This document shows positions 56,301 through 64,000 of a stretch of 64,000 nt of DNA, piece by piece. The position numbers and the translations under genes were made by a program. Location of the stretch: assembly GCF_022867865.1 (NCBI RefSeq), contig NZ_JALIEC010000003.1, positions 124,001-188,000 of the forward strand, in the 5' to 3' direction. The DNA is from Phaeobacter sp. J2-8. Lineage in GTDB: Bacteria; Pseudomonadota; Alphaproteobacteria; Rhodobacterales; Rhodobacteraceae. The notes beneath the pieces are model-generated. The model had not been told where the DNA came from. It ran no database searches and was given only the letters and a program-made list of their open reading frames with translations. Within the stretch, counting starts at the first letter, position 1; every line of letters begins with the position of its first letter.

Positions 56301-57506
56301 ATGACGCAAGAAGACGTCAGAGGTTTCAGTGGTGGTGTGAACCAAAGTGGTGTGCGCGACTATAATGAACGTCTGTTGCTTTCGATGATCCAGCGGGTGG
56401 GGCAATTGCCCGGCAGCGACATTGCGCGCCAGGCTGGGCTGTCGGCGCAAACCGTGTCCGTGATCCTGCGTTCGTTGGAGGCGGATGGGATTCTGATCAA
56501 GGGCGCCCCGCAGCGCGGCCGGGTCGGCAAGCCGCGCGTGCCGATGAAGTTAAACCCCTCGGGCGCCTATTCTGTCGGGCTCAAGATCGGGCGGCGCTCG
56601 GCGGATGTGGCGTTGATGGATCTGCTGGGCAACGTGCGGATGCAAAAACAGGTCAGCTACCGCTTTCCCCGGCCCGAAGTGGTCTTCCCCTTTCTGCGCG
56701 AAAGTCTGGCGGCCATGCTTGCGACCCTGCCGTCTGCGGAACAGACACGGGTGTGTGGCATCGGGATCGCGGCCCCGTTCGAATTGTGGAAACCGCATGA
56801 GATCATCGGCGCGGACGACAGCGATTTTCAATCCTGGCGCGGCATTGCCATCGCAGAGGAGGTGGCGCAGTTCAGCGATCTTCCGGTGTCGATCCTCAAT
56901 GACGCGACCTCGGCCTGTTATGCCGAGAATATTTTTGGCAATGGCCGCGGGCTGCGCGACTACGCGTATTTCTTTATTGGTGCCTTTGCCGGGGGCGGTG
57001 TTGTGTTGAACGATGCCGTGTACGAGGGCAACCGCAGCAATGCGGGGGCGCTGGGATCGTTGATGCACCGCGATGCGACGGGCAAACCGGTGCAGTTGAT
57101 GGATCACGCGTCGATCTTTTGGCTGGAAAACACCATTCGTCTGGCCGGGCGCGACCCGAAACTGCTTTGGACACAGGGTGCCGATTGGTCCGATTTCGAA
57201 GAGCAGGTCGGCCCGTGGATTGATATGGCGGCCCAGGAGCTGGCGATGGCGGCCCTGTCGGCCTGCGCTGTGATCGACTTTGAAGCGGTGGTGATTGACG
57301 GCGCTTTCCCCGAAGGGGTGCGCGAGCGGCTGGTGCAGCGCACCGTTGATAAGATCGCGAAAATCGAGACCATCGGTCTTTTGCGGCCCGACATTCGCGC
57401 AGGCGGGGTCGGGGCCAATGCCCGCGTTCTTGGCGCGGCGTATCGGCCTATCGCCTCGCAGTATTTTCTGGGATCTGCCGGGTTCAGCGCAACTGCGGGG
57501 GCCTGA
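56301..57506 (+). CDS. frcR: ROK-family transcriptional regulator (FrcR-type)
   Basis: 401 residues. The winged helix-turn-helix is NERLLLSMIQRVGQLPGSDI, RQAGLSAQTVSVILRSLEAD, GILIKGAPQRGRVGKPRVPM. The sugar-kinase-like ROK domain contains GIGIAAPFELW, NDATSACYAENIFGNGRGLR and IGAFAGGGVVLNDAVYEGN. The typical ROK zinc-binding C-x-C segment is not evident, so it may be a pure regulator. It is divergent from frcB across a perfect palindrome and probably represses frcBCA and itself until fructose or another sugar binds. Confidence 0.85.
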   Translation: MTQEDVRGFSGGVNQSGVRDYNERLLLSMIQRVGQLPGSDIARQAGLSAQTVSVILRSLEADGILIKGAPQRGRVGKPRVPMKLNPSGAYSVGLKIGRRSADVALMDLLGNVRMQKQVSYRFPRPEVVFPFLRESLAAMLATLPSAEQTRVCGIGIAAPFELWKPHEIIGADDSDFQSWRGIAIAEEVAQFSDLPVSILNDATSACYAENIFGNGRGLRDYAYFFIGAFAGGGVVLNDAVYEGNRSNAGALGSLMHRDATGKPVQLMDHASIFWLENTIRLAGRDPKLLWTQGADWSDFEEQVGPWIDMAAQELAMAALSACAVIDFEAVVIDGAFPEGVRERLVQRTVDKIAKIETIGLLRPDIRAGGVGANARVLGAAYRPIASQYFLGSAGFSATAGA

Positions 57507-57510
57507 GACC

Positions 57511-59118
57511 CTACGCCAGAATATGTTCCGCGGTGCGCATCGCCAGCCCGGCAATGGTCAGGGTCGGCGCATTCACCGGCATGGTGACATGCGCCGATGA
57601 CCCCATGATATAAAGGTTCGGATGCTGGTGGGCCTGTTGCTGGGCATTCACCACCGAAGTCGCGGGATCAAGCCCCATGCGTGTTGTGCCGCCGATGATG
57701 GCATTGGACAGATAAACCTCGTTAGAGGTGATTTCGGTGGATCCCAGACGTTGCAGGATCTCGGTGTTCATTTTCTGGGAAATTGTCATGCCCGCACGGG
57801 TATATGCGTCGATGGAATAGGCGATGCGGGATTTCGGCAGTCCGGCGCTGTCTTTTTCATCCGACAGGGTCAGACGATTGTCCGGGTCGGGCAGGATCTC
57901 GGCCGAGGAATTCAGCCGTAGATGCCGCGACACAATCCGGTTCAATTCCTGCGCCAGAGATTGCCCGAGATACCCCTGCGCGATCAGATCCTTGGCCACA
58001 TTTGTCCCATCGGAATTGCCGGAATGCCCGGAATTCATGAAGCTGGTGCCAATGGCCGCATGGGACGCGCGGAAATCACCATCGCGCAGCTCGATCAAAC
58101 CGCTGGTCTGTTGCGGCCCGCGATAGGGGAACACCGGATCGCGGGTCACGCCTTTGGTGTCCTGATTGGCCTGGGTGATCAGGTAACGGCCCACCGCATC
58201 CGATCCGTTTGCCACGCCGTTCGGGGCGTTTTCCTGGGCTGACATCAGCAACAGCCGGGGATTTTCAATCGCATGACAGCACAGGGCATAGATATTGGCG
58301 GTGACGCGCGTTTGTGTGCCATCCGGGCGGCGCACATCGACGCCGCTGACCATGCCATCCGGCCCGACATGGATCATCGTCACCACCGCCTCGGTGATGA
58401 TCTGCGCGCCGGCCGCTGCGGCCTTGTCGGCGATCACCGATCCGTCCAGCTTCGCCCCGATGGGGCAGATCGGCACACAGGTATTGTTGCCGCAACACGG
58501 CGGTCGGCTGTCGAATTGCACGGAATTGCGCGCATGGCTGAAAATACCGGAATGCAGGCCCATTTCGGCCAGGGCAATATCGACCCGGCTGTCCATATAG
58601 GTCGCCGGAATTGGCGGCATGGGATAGGGTTCCTTGCGCGGCGCGCCCCAGACATCGTCCATGCTGCCCGCAACGCCCCAGATCTTTTCGGCGCGCGCAT
58701 AATAGGGTTCCAGATCCTCATAGGTCACCGGCCAGTCCTCGGCGACGCCATAGGTGGATTTCATTGCGAAATCAGCCGGGCGCAGGCGGTCGGCAAAGCC
58801 GGTCCAATGCCAGGTCGACCCGCCGTAGATCCGCAGATAAGCCCCGGCAAATTCCATCGGCCCGGCCTGGTCGTAAAACGTGGCATAGCCATTGTCCTCG
58901 GGATGTGGCGCCCAGGGGTTCGATGGATAAGGCGCCTGCGGGCCTTTGACCGGGTTATTGGTGAAAATCGACATCCAATCCTGGCGCGGTCGTTTTGGCC
59001 CGGCCTCCAGCACCGTGACCTGTCGCCCGGCATTGGCCAGTTCCAGCGCCAGATGTGATCCGGCCATACCGGCGCCAACCACCAGCACATCGACGTTTTC
59101 CGGCACTGGCATGGTCAT
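57511..59118 (-). CDS. GMC-family FAD-dependent oxidoreductase (membrane-linked dehydrogenase, large subunit)
   Basis: 535 residues from ATG 59118. FAD-binding VDVLVVGAGMAGSHLALELA near the N-terminus; GGSTWHWTGFADRLRPADF; a Cys-rich CCGNNTCVPICPIGAK; C-terminal LYIMGSSAHVTMPVNAPTLT with active-site His and Asn. The pattern is that of flavoprotein subunits of gluconate, sorbitol or similar dehydrogenases which pass electrons to a cytochrome c. The substrate is not known. Its start overlaps the stop of the small-subunit gene (ATGA), so it is the last gene of a four-gene coupled operon. Confidence 0.9.
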   Translation of the reverse strand: MTMPVPENVDVLVVGAGMAGSHLALELANAGRQVTVLEAGPKRPRQDWMSIFTNNPVKGPQAPYPSNPWAPHPEDNGYATFYDQAGPMEFAGAYLRIYGGSTWHWTGFADRLRPADFAMKSTYGVAEDWPVTYEDLEPYYARAEKIWGVAGSMDDVWGAPRKEPYPMPPIPATYMDSRVDIALAEMGLHSGIFSHARNSVQFDSRPPCCGNNTCVPICPIGAKLDGSVIADKAAAAGAQIITEAVVTMIHVGPDGMVSGVDVRRPDGTQTRVTANIYALCCHAIENPRLLLMSAQENAPNGVANGSDAVGRYLITQANQDTKGVTRDPVFPYRGPQQTSGLIELRDGDFRASHAAIGTSFMNSGHSGNSDGTNVAKDLIAQGYLGQSLAQELNRIVSRHLRLNSSAEILPDPDNRLTLSDEKDSAGLPKSRIAYSIDAYTRAGMTISQKMNTEILQRLGSTEITSNEVYLSNAIIGGTTRMGLDPATSVVNAQQQAHQHPNLYIMGSSAHVTMPVNAPTLTIAGLAMRTAEHILA

Positions 59119-59561
59119 CGCTGCGGCTCCACCCAATGGCCAAATGGCCCGCCACAAAGCCCCGGCGCGGTGGCAAAGGTCAGCGATTGCCAGCCAAGGC
59201 AATAATCGTAATATCGCACCTCGCCATCGACCTCGCCGGTGTAAAGGAAGGTCGCAATCCAGCGCAGTTGGTCGGCGGCACGGGTGCTGGCATCTGCGGC
59301 CATGTCATCCAGCACCGGACGACGCCGGGCCAAGGCCACCAGCGAAAACATCGCCTCAACCCCAAAGGCGCGGGCAAATTCAGTTTCACAGGCCGTGGCC
59401 AAGGCTTGTGGCATATAGTTGGTGCCGCCGACGGCGCGGATGATGTCGCGGAACACCGCCAGATCATCCGCAACCCCGAGCCGCGCCAAAGCGGGGGCCG
59501 GGGCCATTGCCATGGCCGCCCCAAGAATGCGGATCACATCGCGACGACCAAATTCCATCAT
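59115..59561 (-). CDS. Gluconate dehydrogenase subunit 3-like small subunit (TAT-exported)
   Basis: 148 residues. It begins MMEFGRRDVIRILGAAMAMA, a twin-arginine signal, followed by DDLAVFRDIIRAVGGTNYMP and GEVRYYDYCLGWQSLTFATA-type text in which DYCLGWQ resembles the subunit-3 core. Such subunits chaperone the co-folded GMC partner across the membrane. It overlaps the cytochrome-PCS stop by one base (TGATG) and the GMC start by four. Confidence 0.8.
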   Translation of the reverse strand: MMEFGRRDVIRILGAAMAMAPAPALARLGVADDLAVFRDIIRAVGGTNYMPQALATACETEFARAFGVEAMFSLVALARRRPVLDDMAADASTRAADQLRWIATFLYTGEVDGEVRYYDYCLGWQSLTFATAPGLCGGPFGHWVEPQR

Positions 59562-60553
59562 CAGAATGTCCTCACCAGTGCCAGCCCACGGGACCGCTTG
59601 GACGAGGTATCGACGTCCAGCATTGCCTTGTAGAGCATGTCCATCGGAATCCAGGCGGGCGGATATTTGTAACCCGCCACATCCAGCACCAGCACAGAGT
59701 TGCTGGGCTGGTGATAAGCCGCGATGGGCGAGACATGGCCAGAACCGTTCTGGCCGACAATGCCGCGGTTGTAATTCAAGATCACCCGCACAGCCGGGTC
59801 TGACAGGCCTTCCATAATCGCATTGCGCATGTGTTCGATGCTGTTTTCATCGGCAAAGATGGTGCTGGGCCGCACGTCCAGATGGGTCAGGAACAGCCCG
59901 ATCTGATCCAGGGTCAGCCCGTCGGTCACCACCCCTTCGAAGGTTTTGACCTGTTGGTTGTCTTCGTTGAAGATATTGTCCTGGGTGAAATAGGGATAGG
60001 GGTAACGCGCGGTGTCGATGGGCCGTTTCAGCGCGTCTTCAAAGGAATTCAGCACCGCCGCCATGGTGGCGATGGAACAGAATGTCAGGAACTTTTCGCT
60101 TTCGACATAGGGCGCGACACGGAAATAATCGCCGTTGAACCGGCTTTCGACGACCCGCGCGCTGCCCTCTTTGGTGGTCAGATAGACCAGTCGACCATCG
60201 GCGCCCTCGGCAGATGCCTTGATCAAATGGGAAATGGGCGCGGTCTGCACGATGGAGGCGTCGGTGCCAAAGAACGCCGCCAGCTGGTCGATCTGCGCCG
60301 CGCTCAGATCCTGTGCCACGGCCTGCATCACATCGGCGGTGCCGCCGCTGCGCTGGCCGGATTTATAGGCGTGCAAAGCATGGCGCAGATAGGTTTCGGA
60401 TTGGCCATGAATGATCGGGACATGATCAATATGCGCCACACCATCCACCGAATGACAGGACAGGCAGGTCTGGGCATTCACGGTCTGAACCTCGGCCAGA
60501 ACTGGCGCGGCGGCAACGGCAAAGGCGGCAAACGCGAGGCGCAGAATGCTCAT
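59561..60553 (-). CDS. Cytochrome c fused to a phytochelatin synthase-like domain
   Basis: 330 residues in one frame. A Sec signal (SILRLAFAAFAVAAAPVLA) is followed by a c-type cytochrome domain with CLSCH (C30, C33, H34) and a possible Met ligand near 76. From about residue 115 a phytochelatin synthase/GSH gamma-glutamylcysteinyltransferase (PF05023) domain follows: FLTFCSIATMAAVLNSFE (Cys159), GSGHVSPIAAYHQ (His273), SVLVLDVAGYKYPPAWIPM (Asp291). All three catalytic positions are kept. The family cleaves or transpeptidates glutathione. Fusion to heme c and placement with an MCO, subunit 3 and GMC gene is, to my knowledge, not a described arrangement. All four genes are translationally coupled. 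Location is inferred to be periplasmic. Confidence 0.85.
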   Translation of the reverse strand: MSILRLAFAAFAVAAAPVLAEVQTVNAQTCLSCHSVDGVAHIDHVPIIHGQSETYLRHALHAYKSGQRSGGTADVMQAVAQDLSAAQIDQLAAFFGTDASIVQTAPISHLIKASAEGADGRLVYLTTKEGSARVVESRFNGDYFRVAPYVESEKFLTFCSIATMAAVLNSFEDALKRPIDTARYPYPYFTQDNIFNEDNQQVKTFEGVVTDGLTLDQIGLFLTHLDVRPSTIFADENSIEHMRNAIMEGLSDPAVRVILNYNRGIVGQNGSGHVSPIAAYHQPSNSVLVLDVAGYKYPPAWIPMDMLYKAMLDVDTSSKRSRGLALVRTF

Positions 60554-62085
60554 GTGGTGATCCTTATGTTCATCATCATTCCGGCGTCTTCATGCGGCAG
60601 GATGTGGCAATGGGTGACGAAATCGCCATCGAAGTCCTCGAACCTTGTGCGGATGGTCAATGTTCCGGCGGCGGGCACCACGCATGTATCGTACCAGGGC
60701 CGGTCCGGCACCGGCACACCGTTGATGGCGACCACCTGAAACGGGTTGATATGAATGTGCATCGGGTGCGGATAGGCGGTGGTGTTGACGAAGGTCCATT
60801 CCTCGGCGGTGTTCAATTTCGGGTCCAGATGCCAAGTGTTCGGATCATAGGATTGCCCGTCAATGGTAAAGGCCAGGTCAAAGACCGCACGGGGATCGCG
60901 GACCTCGCCCAAAACCACTTTTCGGCTGCGGACAATCTCGGCATCGGTAATGTCGGGCGGTGTCGCGGCCGGGGCCGGCATCAGGTCCGAGGGCATGCCG
61001 CCCGCCTCGATCTGGACCTGGGCGATGATCCGTTCCTCCAGATCCACCAACCCATGGCGATAGGGTTGGCGCACCATGTCATGCAGGCCGGGCTGCGCCC
61101 CCTCAACCACTACATCGAACCGATTGCCGGGTGACAACAGAAGGCGGTCAACCTCCTTGGGGGCGGGCAGGGGGATGCCATCGCGACCAATCAGGATCGC
61201 ACGCAGGCCCATGTCGGCAAAATTCAGCGGGCAGAATTGGAAATCATTGGCCAGCAATATGCGCCAGAATTGCCGCTCACCCTGACGCAGGCGAATGGTG
61301 GGCCGAAACTGACCGTTCAGGGTGAAAATACGTGGCGCTTGCAGCGACATGAATTGTTGCGGATCGTCAAACGCCGCCAGATCGCTGCCAATCACGGTCT
61401 GTATGATGACCTGCCGTTCGGGCAGGCCCGGCGGCACATAATCCTCCGGTTCAACCAGGATCAGCCCGGCCATGCCGGTGCCGATCTGGGCGGCAACAGA
61501 GCCATGCCAATGCGGATGATACCAGAAGGCACCAATCGGGTGATTGTCGGGGATCTGCACTTCATAGGTGAAGGCGGACCCCGGCTCGACCGTCAGGAAT
61601 ACATTGTCGCTGTTGCCCTTGGGGCTGACATGCATGCCGTGAAAATGCAGGTTGGTGGTGTTGAGGTCATGCGGCGCAACATGGGTGGTGCCGACCGGCC
61701 CGCAAATATCCCCCGGCCCGAAAGCCGGAAATGTGTCAAGCGCACGCAACGGCGGCGCATTGGGCGGCAGGGCGTTCTCCAGCGTGATTTCCATGCGGTC
61801 GCCCGGTTTCACCCGCAGGGTCGGTCCCGGCAATCCATCATTGTATCGGCGAAGCTTGCGGGGCTGTTCGTCCACCAATACCTCGGCCAGGGTGGGGCGC
61901 AGGGTGGTCTGCAACAGGCCGTTCTGGCTGTGGATTTGCGGCGGGTTGGCCAGATCGCCGACCCCGCCAAGCGCATGTTCCGCCAGCCCGTCCTTGGCCG
62001 ACGCGCGCGATAATCCTGTGATCGTGGCCCCGCCAAGGGCCAGACCGCCAAGGCCAAATGCCATGATTTGTCTGCGATTATGCAT
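60550..62085 (-). CDS. Multicopper oxidase (laccase-like, TAT-exported)
   Basis: 511 residues from ATG 62085 (GGGGAG upstream). Twin-arginine signal NRRQIMAFGLGGLALGGATI. Copper motifs: NLHFHGMHV (about 146-153), WYHPHWHGS (189-196), HPMHIHINPFQ and THCHILPHEDAGMM near the end, the type-1/type-3 set. Three cupredoxin domains are expected. In Proteobacteria such enzymes oxidise cuprous ions, manganese or phenols. It begins the four-gene coupled operon; its stop overlaps the cytochrome-PCS ATG by four bases. Confidence 0.95.
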   Translation of the reverse strand: MHNRRQIMAFGLGGLALGGATITGLSRASAKDGLAEHALGGVGDLANPPQIHSQNGLLQTTLRPTLAEVLVDEQPRKLRRYNDGLPGPTLRVKPGDRMEITLENALPPNAPPLRALDTFPAFGPGDICGPVGTTHVAPHDLNTTNLHFHGMHVSPKGNSDNVFLTVEPGSAFTYEVQIPDNHPIGAFWYHPHWHGSVAAQIGTGMAGLILVEPEDYVPPGLPERQVIIQTVIGSDLAAFDDPQQFMSLQAPRIFTLNGQFRPTIRLRQGERQFWRILLANDFQFCPLNFADMGLRAILIGRDGIPLPAPKEVDRLLLSPGNRFDVVVEGAQPGLHDMVRQPYRHGLVDLEERIIAQVQIEAGGMPSDLMPAPAATPPDITDAEIVRSRKVVLGEVRDPRAVFDLAFTIDGQSYDPNTWHLDPKLNTAEEWTFVNTTAYPHPMHIHINPFQVVAINGVPVPDRPWYDTCVVPAAGTLTIRTRFEDFDGDFVTHCHILPHEDAGMMMNIRITT

Positions 62086-62249
62086 GACGGGTCTCCCCTT
62101 ATGGTGGTGTTTCTGGCACGAAACGGAAAAAAAAGCGACTATCGTCTGTATTGCTTGCCACCTTAAACAATTTAACTTGTGATATGGGTCACTTACGCGC
62201 TTGATGGTGTCAGTTCCAAGCGAAACAAGCGCCATCGAAAGGAGGCCAC

Positions 62250-64000
62250 TTGCAAGTTGAAGATTGGCTTCGTGGTCATGGGCTTGAGAAATACGCCGCC
62301 TGGTTTCTGGAACACGACATCGGGCTTGATGTTCTGGGGACATTGACCGACGCCGACCTGCGCGAGATCGGCCTGCCGATGGGCGCCCGCAAACGTCTGC
62401 TGCGGGCGATTGGCCGAGAGCAATCAATCGCCCCAAGCCCGCAGGCCAAACACAATGCCACCCAATCCCCCGCGACGTCACACCCGGGCGGCAATCCCGC
62501 GAATGCCGCCGATGGCGAACGTCGTCAGATCACGGTGCTGTTCTGTGATCTGGTCGATTTCACCGGGCTTGCGACCGAAATGGATCCCGAAGATCTTGAG
62601 GTGCTGATGGCGCGGTTTGTCGACATCTGTCGGCAGACGGTGTTGCTGTGGGGCGGGCATCTGGGCAATTACCTTGGCGATGGTGTGCTGGTGTATTTCG
62701 GCTGGCCTCAGGCCTATGAGGACGCACCACAACGGGCGGCGCATGCCTCGCTTGAGCTGGTGCGGGCGGTGGGGAAATTGCGCGGCCCGTCCGGGCGACC
62801 GTTGCAGGTGCGGGTTGGCATGGCAACCGGGCTGGTCCTTGTCGGGCGCAAGCTGGATGCCGGCACCGGGCAACTTGAAACCGTCTTTGGGAAAACCCCC
62901 AATCTGGCCGCCCGGCTTGAGGCGCTGGCCAATCCCGGAGAGGTGCTGATTGATGCGGCCTCGGCGGAATTGCTGCCGAACCCGCAATTCCGGCGCAGCG
63001 ATCTGGGCGCGCGTCAGGTCAAGGGATTTGCCCGTCCGGTGGGGGTTTGGCGGCTGGACACGGCACAGCGTCATGAAACCTCGGGCGCTTCGCCCGCGGC
63101 GCGGTTGGGCGGCGAGCCGATTGAAGGCCGCGATGGCCCCCTGTCCCGACTAGAGGATTGGTGGCGCGGTACGGCCGCGGGCGGCGGTCTGCGGTTGGTG
63201 GCATTGGTGGGCGAGGCGGGGATTGGCAAAAGCCACCTGGCCGCGCATTTCCTGCGCAATTGCAAGGCAGAGGGCGCCGGCGCGTTTGAATTGCAATGCT
63301 GGCCATATAACGACAATGCCACGCTTTATCCCTTTGTGGCGTGGTTGTACGAACGGGCGGGCATTTGCCCCGATGCCCCCTTGGACCAGCGTCGGGCGGC
63401 CTTTGTCGATTTGGCGCTGCGCGGCGGGGTATCCCCCTATCTTTATCTTCAGGGGCTGGGGGATCTTCTGGATCTGGCGCCACCGCCGAAAGGCCAGACC
63501 ACCGATCAACGCCAAACCGCATGGTTTGCCGCAATCGTCGATGACATTCGGGCGCTTTGTGCCGGTGGTCCGGTGGTGATGGTGATCGAGGACATGCATT
63601 GGACTGATCCGCTGACCGATCAATTTCTGTTGGCGTTGGCTGGCTCCTGTCAGGATCTGCCTCTGATGATATTGGCCACGTCACGGCCTCAGACCCGCCC
63701 GGCCTGGCAATCGTCGGACACCAGCCGCACGTTGGAATTGTCGCGGATCGGGCGGTCGGCGGCGGCGCGGATGGTGGATCAATTGGCGGTCGGCAGGGTG
63801 CTGGCCGATGATATTCGGACCCAGATCGTCGAAGCCTCGGACGGGGTGCCGTTGTTCATTTCGGAACTGACCCGCGATCTTCTGGCGCGCAGCGGCAACA
63901 CGGTCCAGCCCAATGGGGCATTGACCATTCCCGCCACGCTTCAGGGGGTGTTGTCGGCCCGTCTCGACAGTGCGGGGTCTGCCAAACCTCTCGCCCAGAT
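62250..64000 (+). CDS. SAM-domain class III nucleotidyl cyclase with AAA ATPase region (partial, runs off window)
   Basis: From TTG 62250 with AAAGGAGG 4 bases upstream, open to the window end (about 583 residues). It has an N-terminal SAM domain (VEDWLRGHGLEKYAAWFLEH, then ADLREIGLPMGARKRLLRA), an adenylate/guanylate cyclase domain (QITVLFCDLVDFTGLATEMD with metal Asp residues, GNYLGDGVLVYFGWPQAYED) and a P-loop ATPase (VALVGEAGIGKSHLAAHFLR). EDMHWTDPLTDQFLLALAGS and SRPQ fit the Walker B/sensor part of COG3899-type proteins. A TPR-like C-terminus is expected. It is divergent from the MCO operon; a shared control is only a possibility. Confidence 0.88.
   Translation, partial: MQVEDWLRGHGLEKYAAWFLEHDIGLDVLGTLTDADLREIGLPMGARKRLLRAIGREQSIAPSPQAKHNATQSPATSHPGGNPANAADGERRQITVLFCDLVDFTGLATEMDPEDLEVLMARFVDICRQTVLLWGGHLGNYLGDGVLVYFGWPQAYEDAPQRAAHASLELVRAVGKLRGPSGRPLQVRVGMATGLVLVGRKLDAGTGQLETVFGKTPNLAARLEALANPGEVLIDAASAELLPNPQFRRSDLGARQVKGFARPVGVWRLDTAQRHETSGASPAARLGGEPIEGRDGPLSRLEDWWRGTAAGGGLRLVALVGEAGIGKSHLAAHFLRNCKAEGAGAFELQCWPYNDNATLYPFVAWLYERAGICPDAPLDQRRAAFVDLALRGGVSPYLYLQGLGDLLDLAPPPKGQTTDQRQTAWFAAIVDDIRALCAGGPVVMVIEDMHWTDPLTDQFLLALAGSCQDLPLMILATSRPQTRPAWQSSDTSRTLELSRIGRSAAARMVDQLAVGRVLADDIRTQIVEASDGVPLFISELTRDLLARSGNTVQPNGALTIPATLQGVLSARLDSAGSAKPLAQ

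Noticed and set aside
52883-57506. xylB as part of a xylose operon with frcBCA
   Set aside because: A terminator-like hairpin separates frcA and xylB, and the binding protein matches the FrcB (fructose) pattern rather than XylF; a functional link is not shown.

Overview
The window is a GC-rich alphaproteobacterial chromosome segment. It is most likely from the Rhodobacterales (Roseobacter group). The reasons are the petABC cytochrome bc1 operon, a FrcABC-type fructose importer with a ROK regulator, an RpoH-II-like sigma factor, a single-chain pyruvate carboxylase beside a sulfotransferase-like protein typical of that order, and G+C-rich palindromes carrying CCCGGGATAT between genes.

Layout. 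1-7.3 kb: the 5' end of a TetR gene facing a DUF2306 membrane protein across three operator-like palindromes, hisB, an Lrp-like RAM protein, two tRNA-Gly genes, pyc and a sulfotransferase-like gene. 7.4-16.04 kb: an integrated element in the 3' end of tRNA-Thr(TGT). It has a direct repeat at both ends, arm-type repeats, a tyrosine integrase, a small inverted-repeat element, a two-gene HEPN nuclease/ATPase cassette (candidate defence system), a serine recombinase and a repeat-rich tail with HNH-like and zinc-ribbon genes. 16.04-19.9 kb: a second, decayed island with a dead P4-type integrase, a broken hypothetical gene, an IS3-family (IS407-group) element and a recombinase truncated by it, ending near tRNA-Lys. 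20-26.6 kb: dapF-mtaB-paiB-GST and petABC. 26.6-29.9 kb: thiBPQ under a TPP riboswitch. 30-43 kb: aroC, glnD, LpoA-like lipoprotein, rsmI-yraN-gshB, yifB, GST, rpoH-like and coaBC-dut. 43-51.4 kb: moeB, M3 peptidase, TraB/GumN, selO, a ClpP-like periplasmic protein and msrB-msrA. 51.4-57.5 kb: xylB and frcBCA with a divergent ROK regulator and a perfect 29-bp palindrome between them. 57.5-64 kb: four translationally coupled genes (multicopper oxidase, cytochrome c-phytochelatin synthase fusion, gluconate dehydrogenase subunit 3-like, GMC oxidoreductase), then a divergent SAM-cyclase-ATPase gene that leaves the window.

Two candidates for undescribed biology stand out. The first is the redox operon whose cytochrome c subunit is fused to an apparently intact phytochelatin synthase domain (59561-60553). 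The second is the HEPN/ATPase pair on the tRNA-Thr island (9205-11759).

Caution: at least nine single-base indels interrupt otherwise well-conserved genes and RNAs (pyc, the sulfotransferase-like gene, tRNA-Thr, one tRNA-Gly, the LpoA-like gene, coaBC twice, moeB, xylB, frcB). Restoring one base returns the expected protein length in each case, and several lie in short C/G runs. This pattern fits consensus errors better than mass pseudogenisation, so I annotate those genes as frameshifted CDS spanning both frames.
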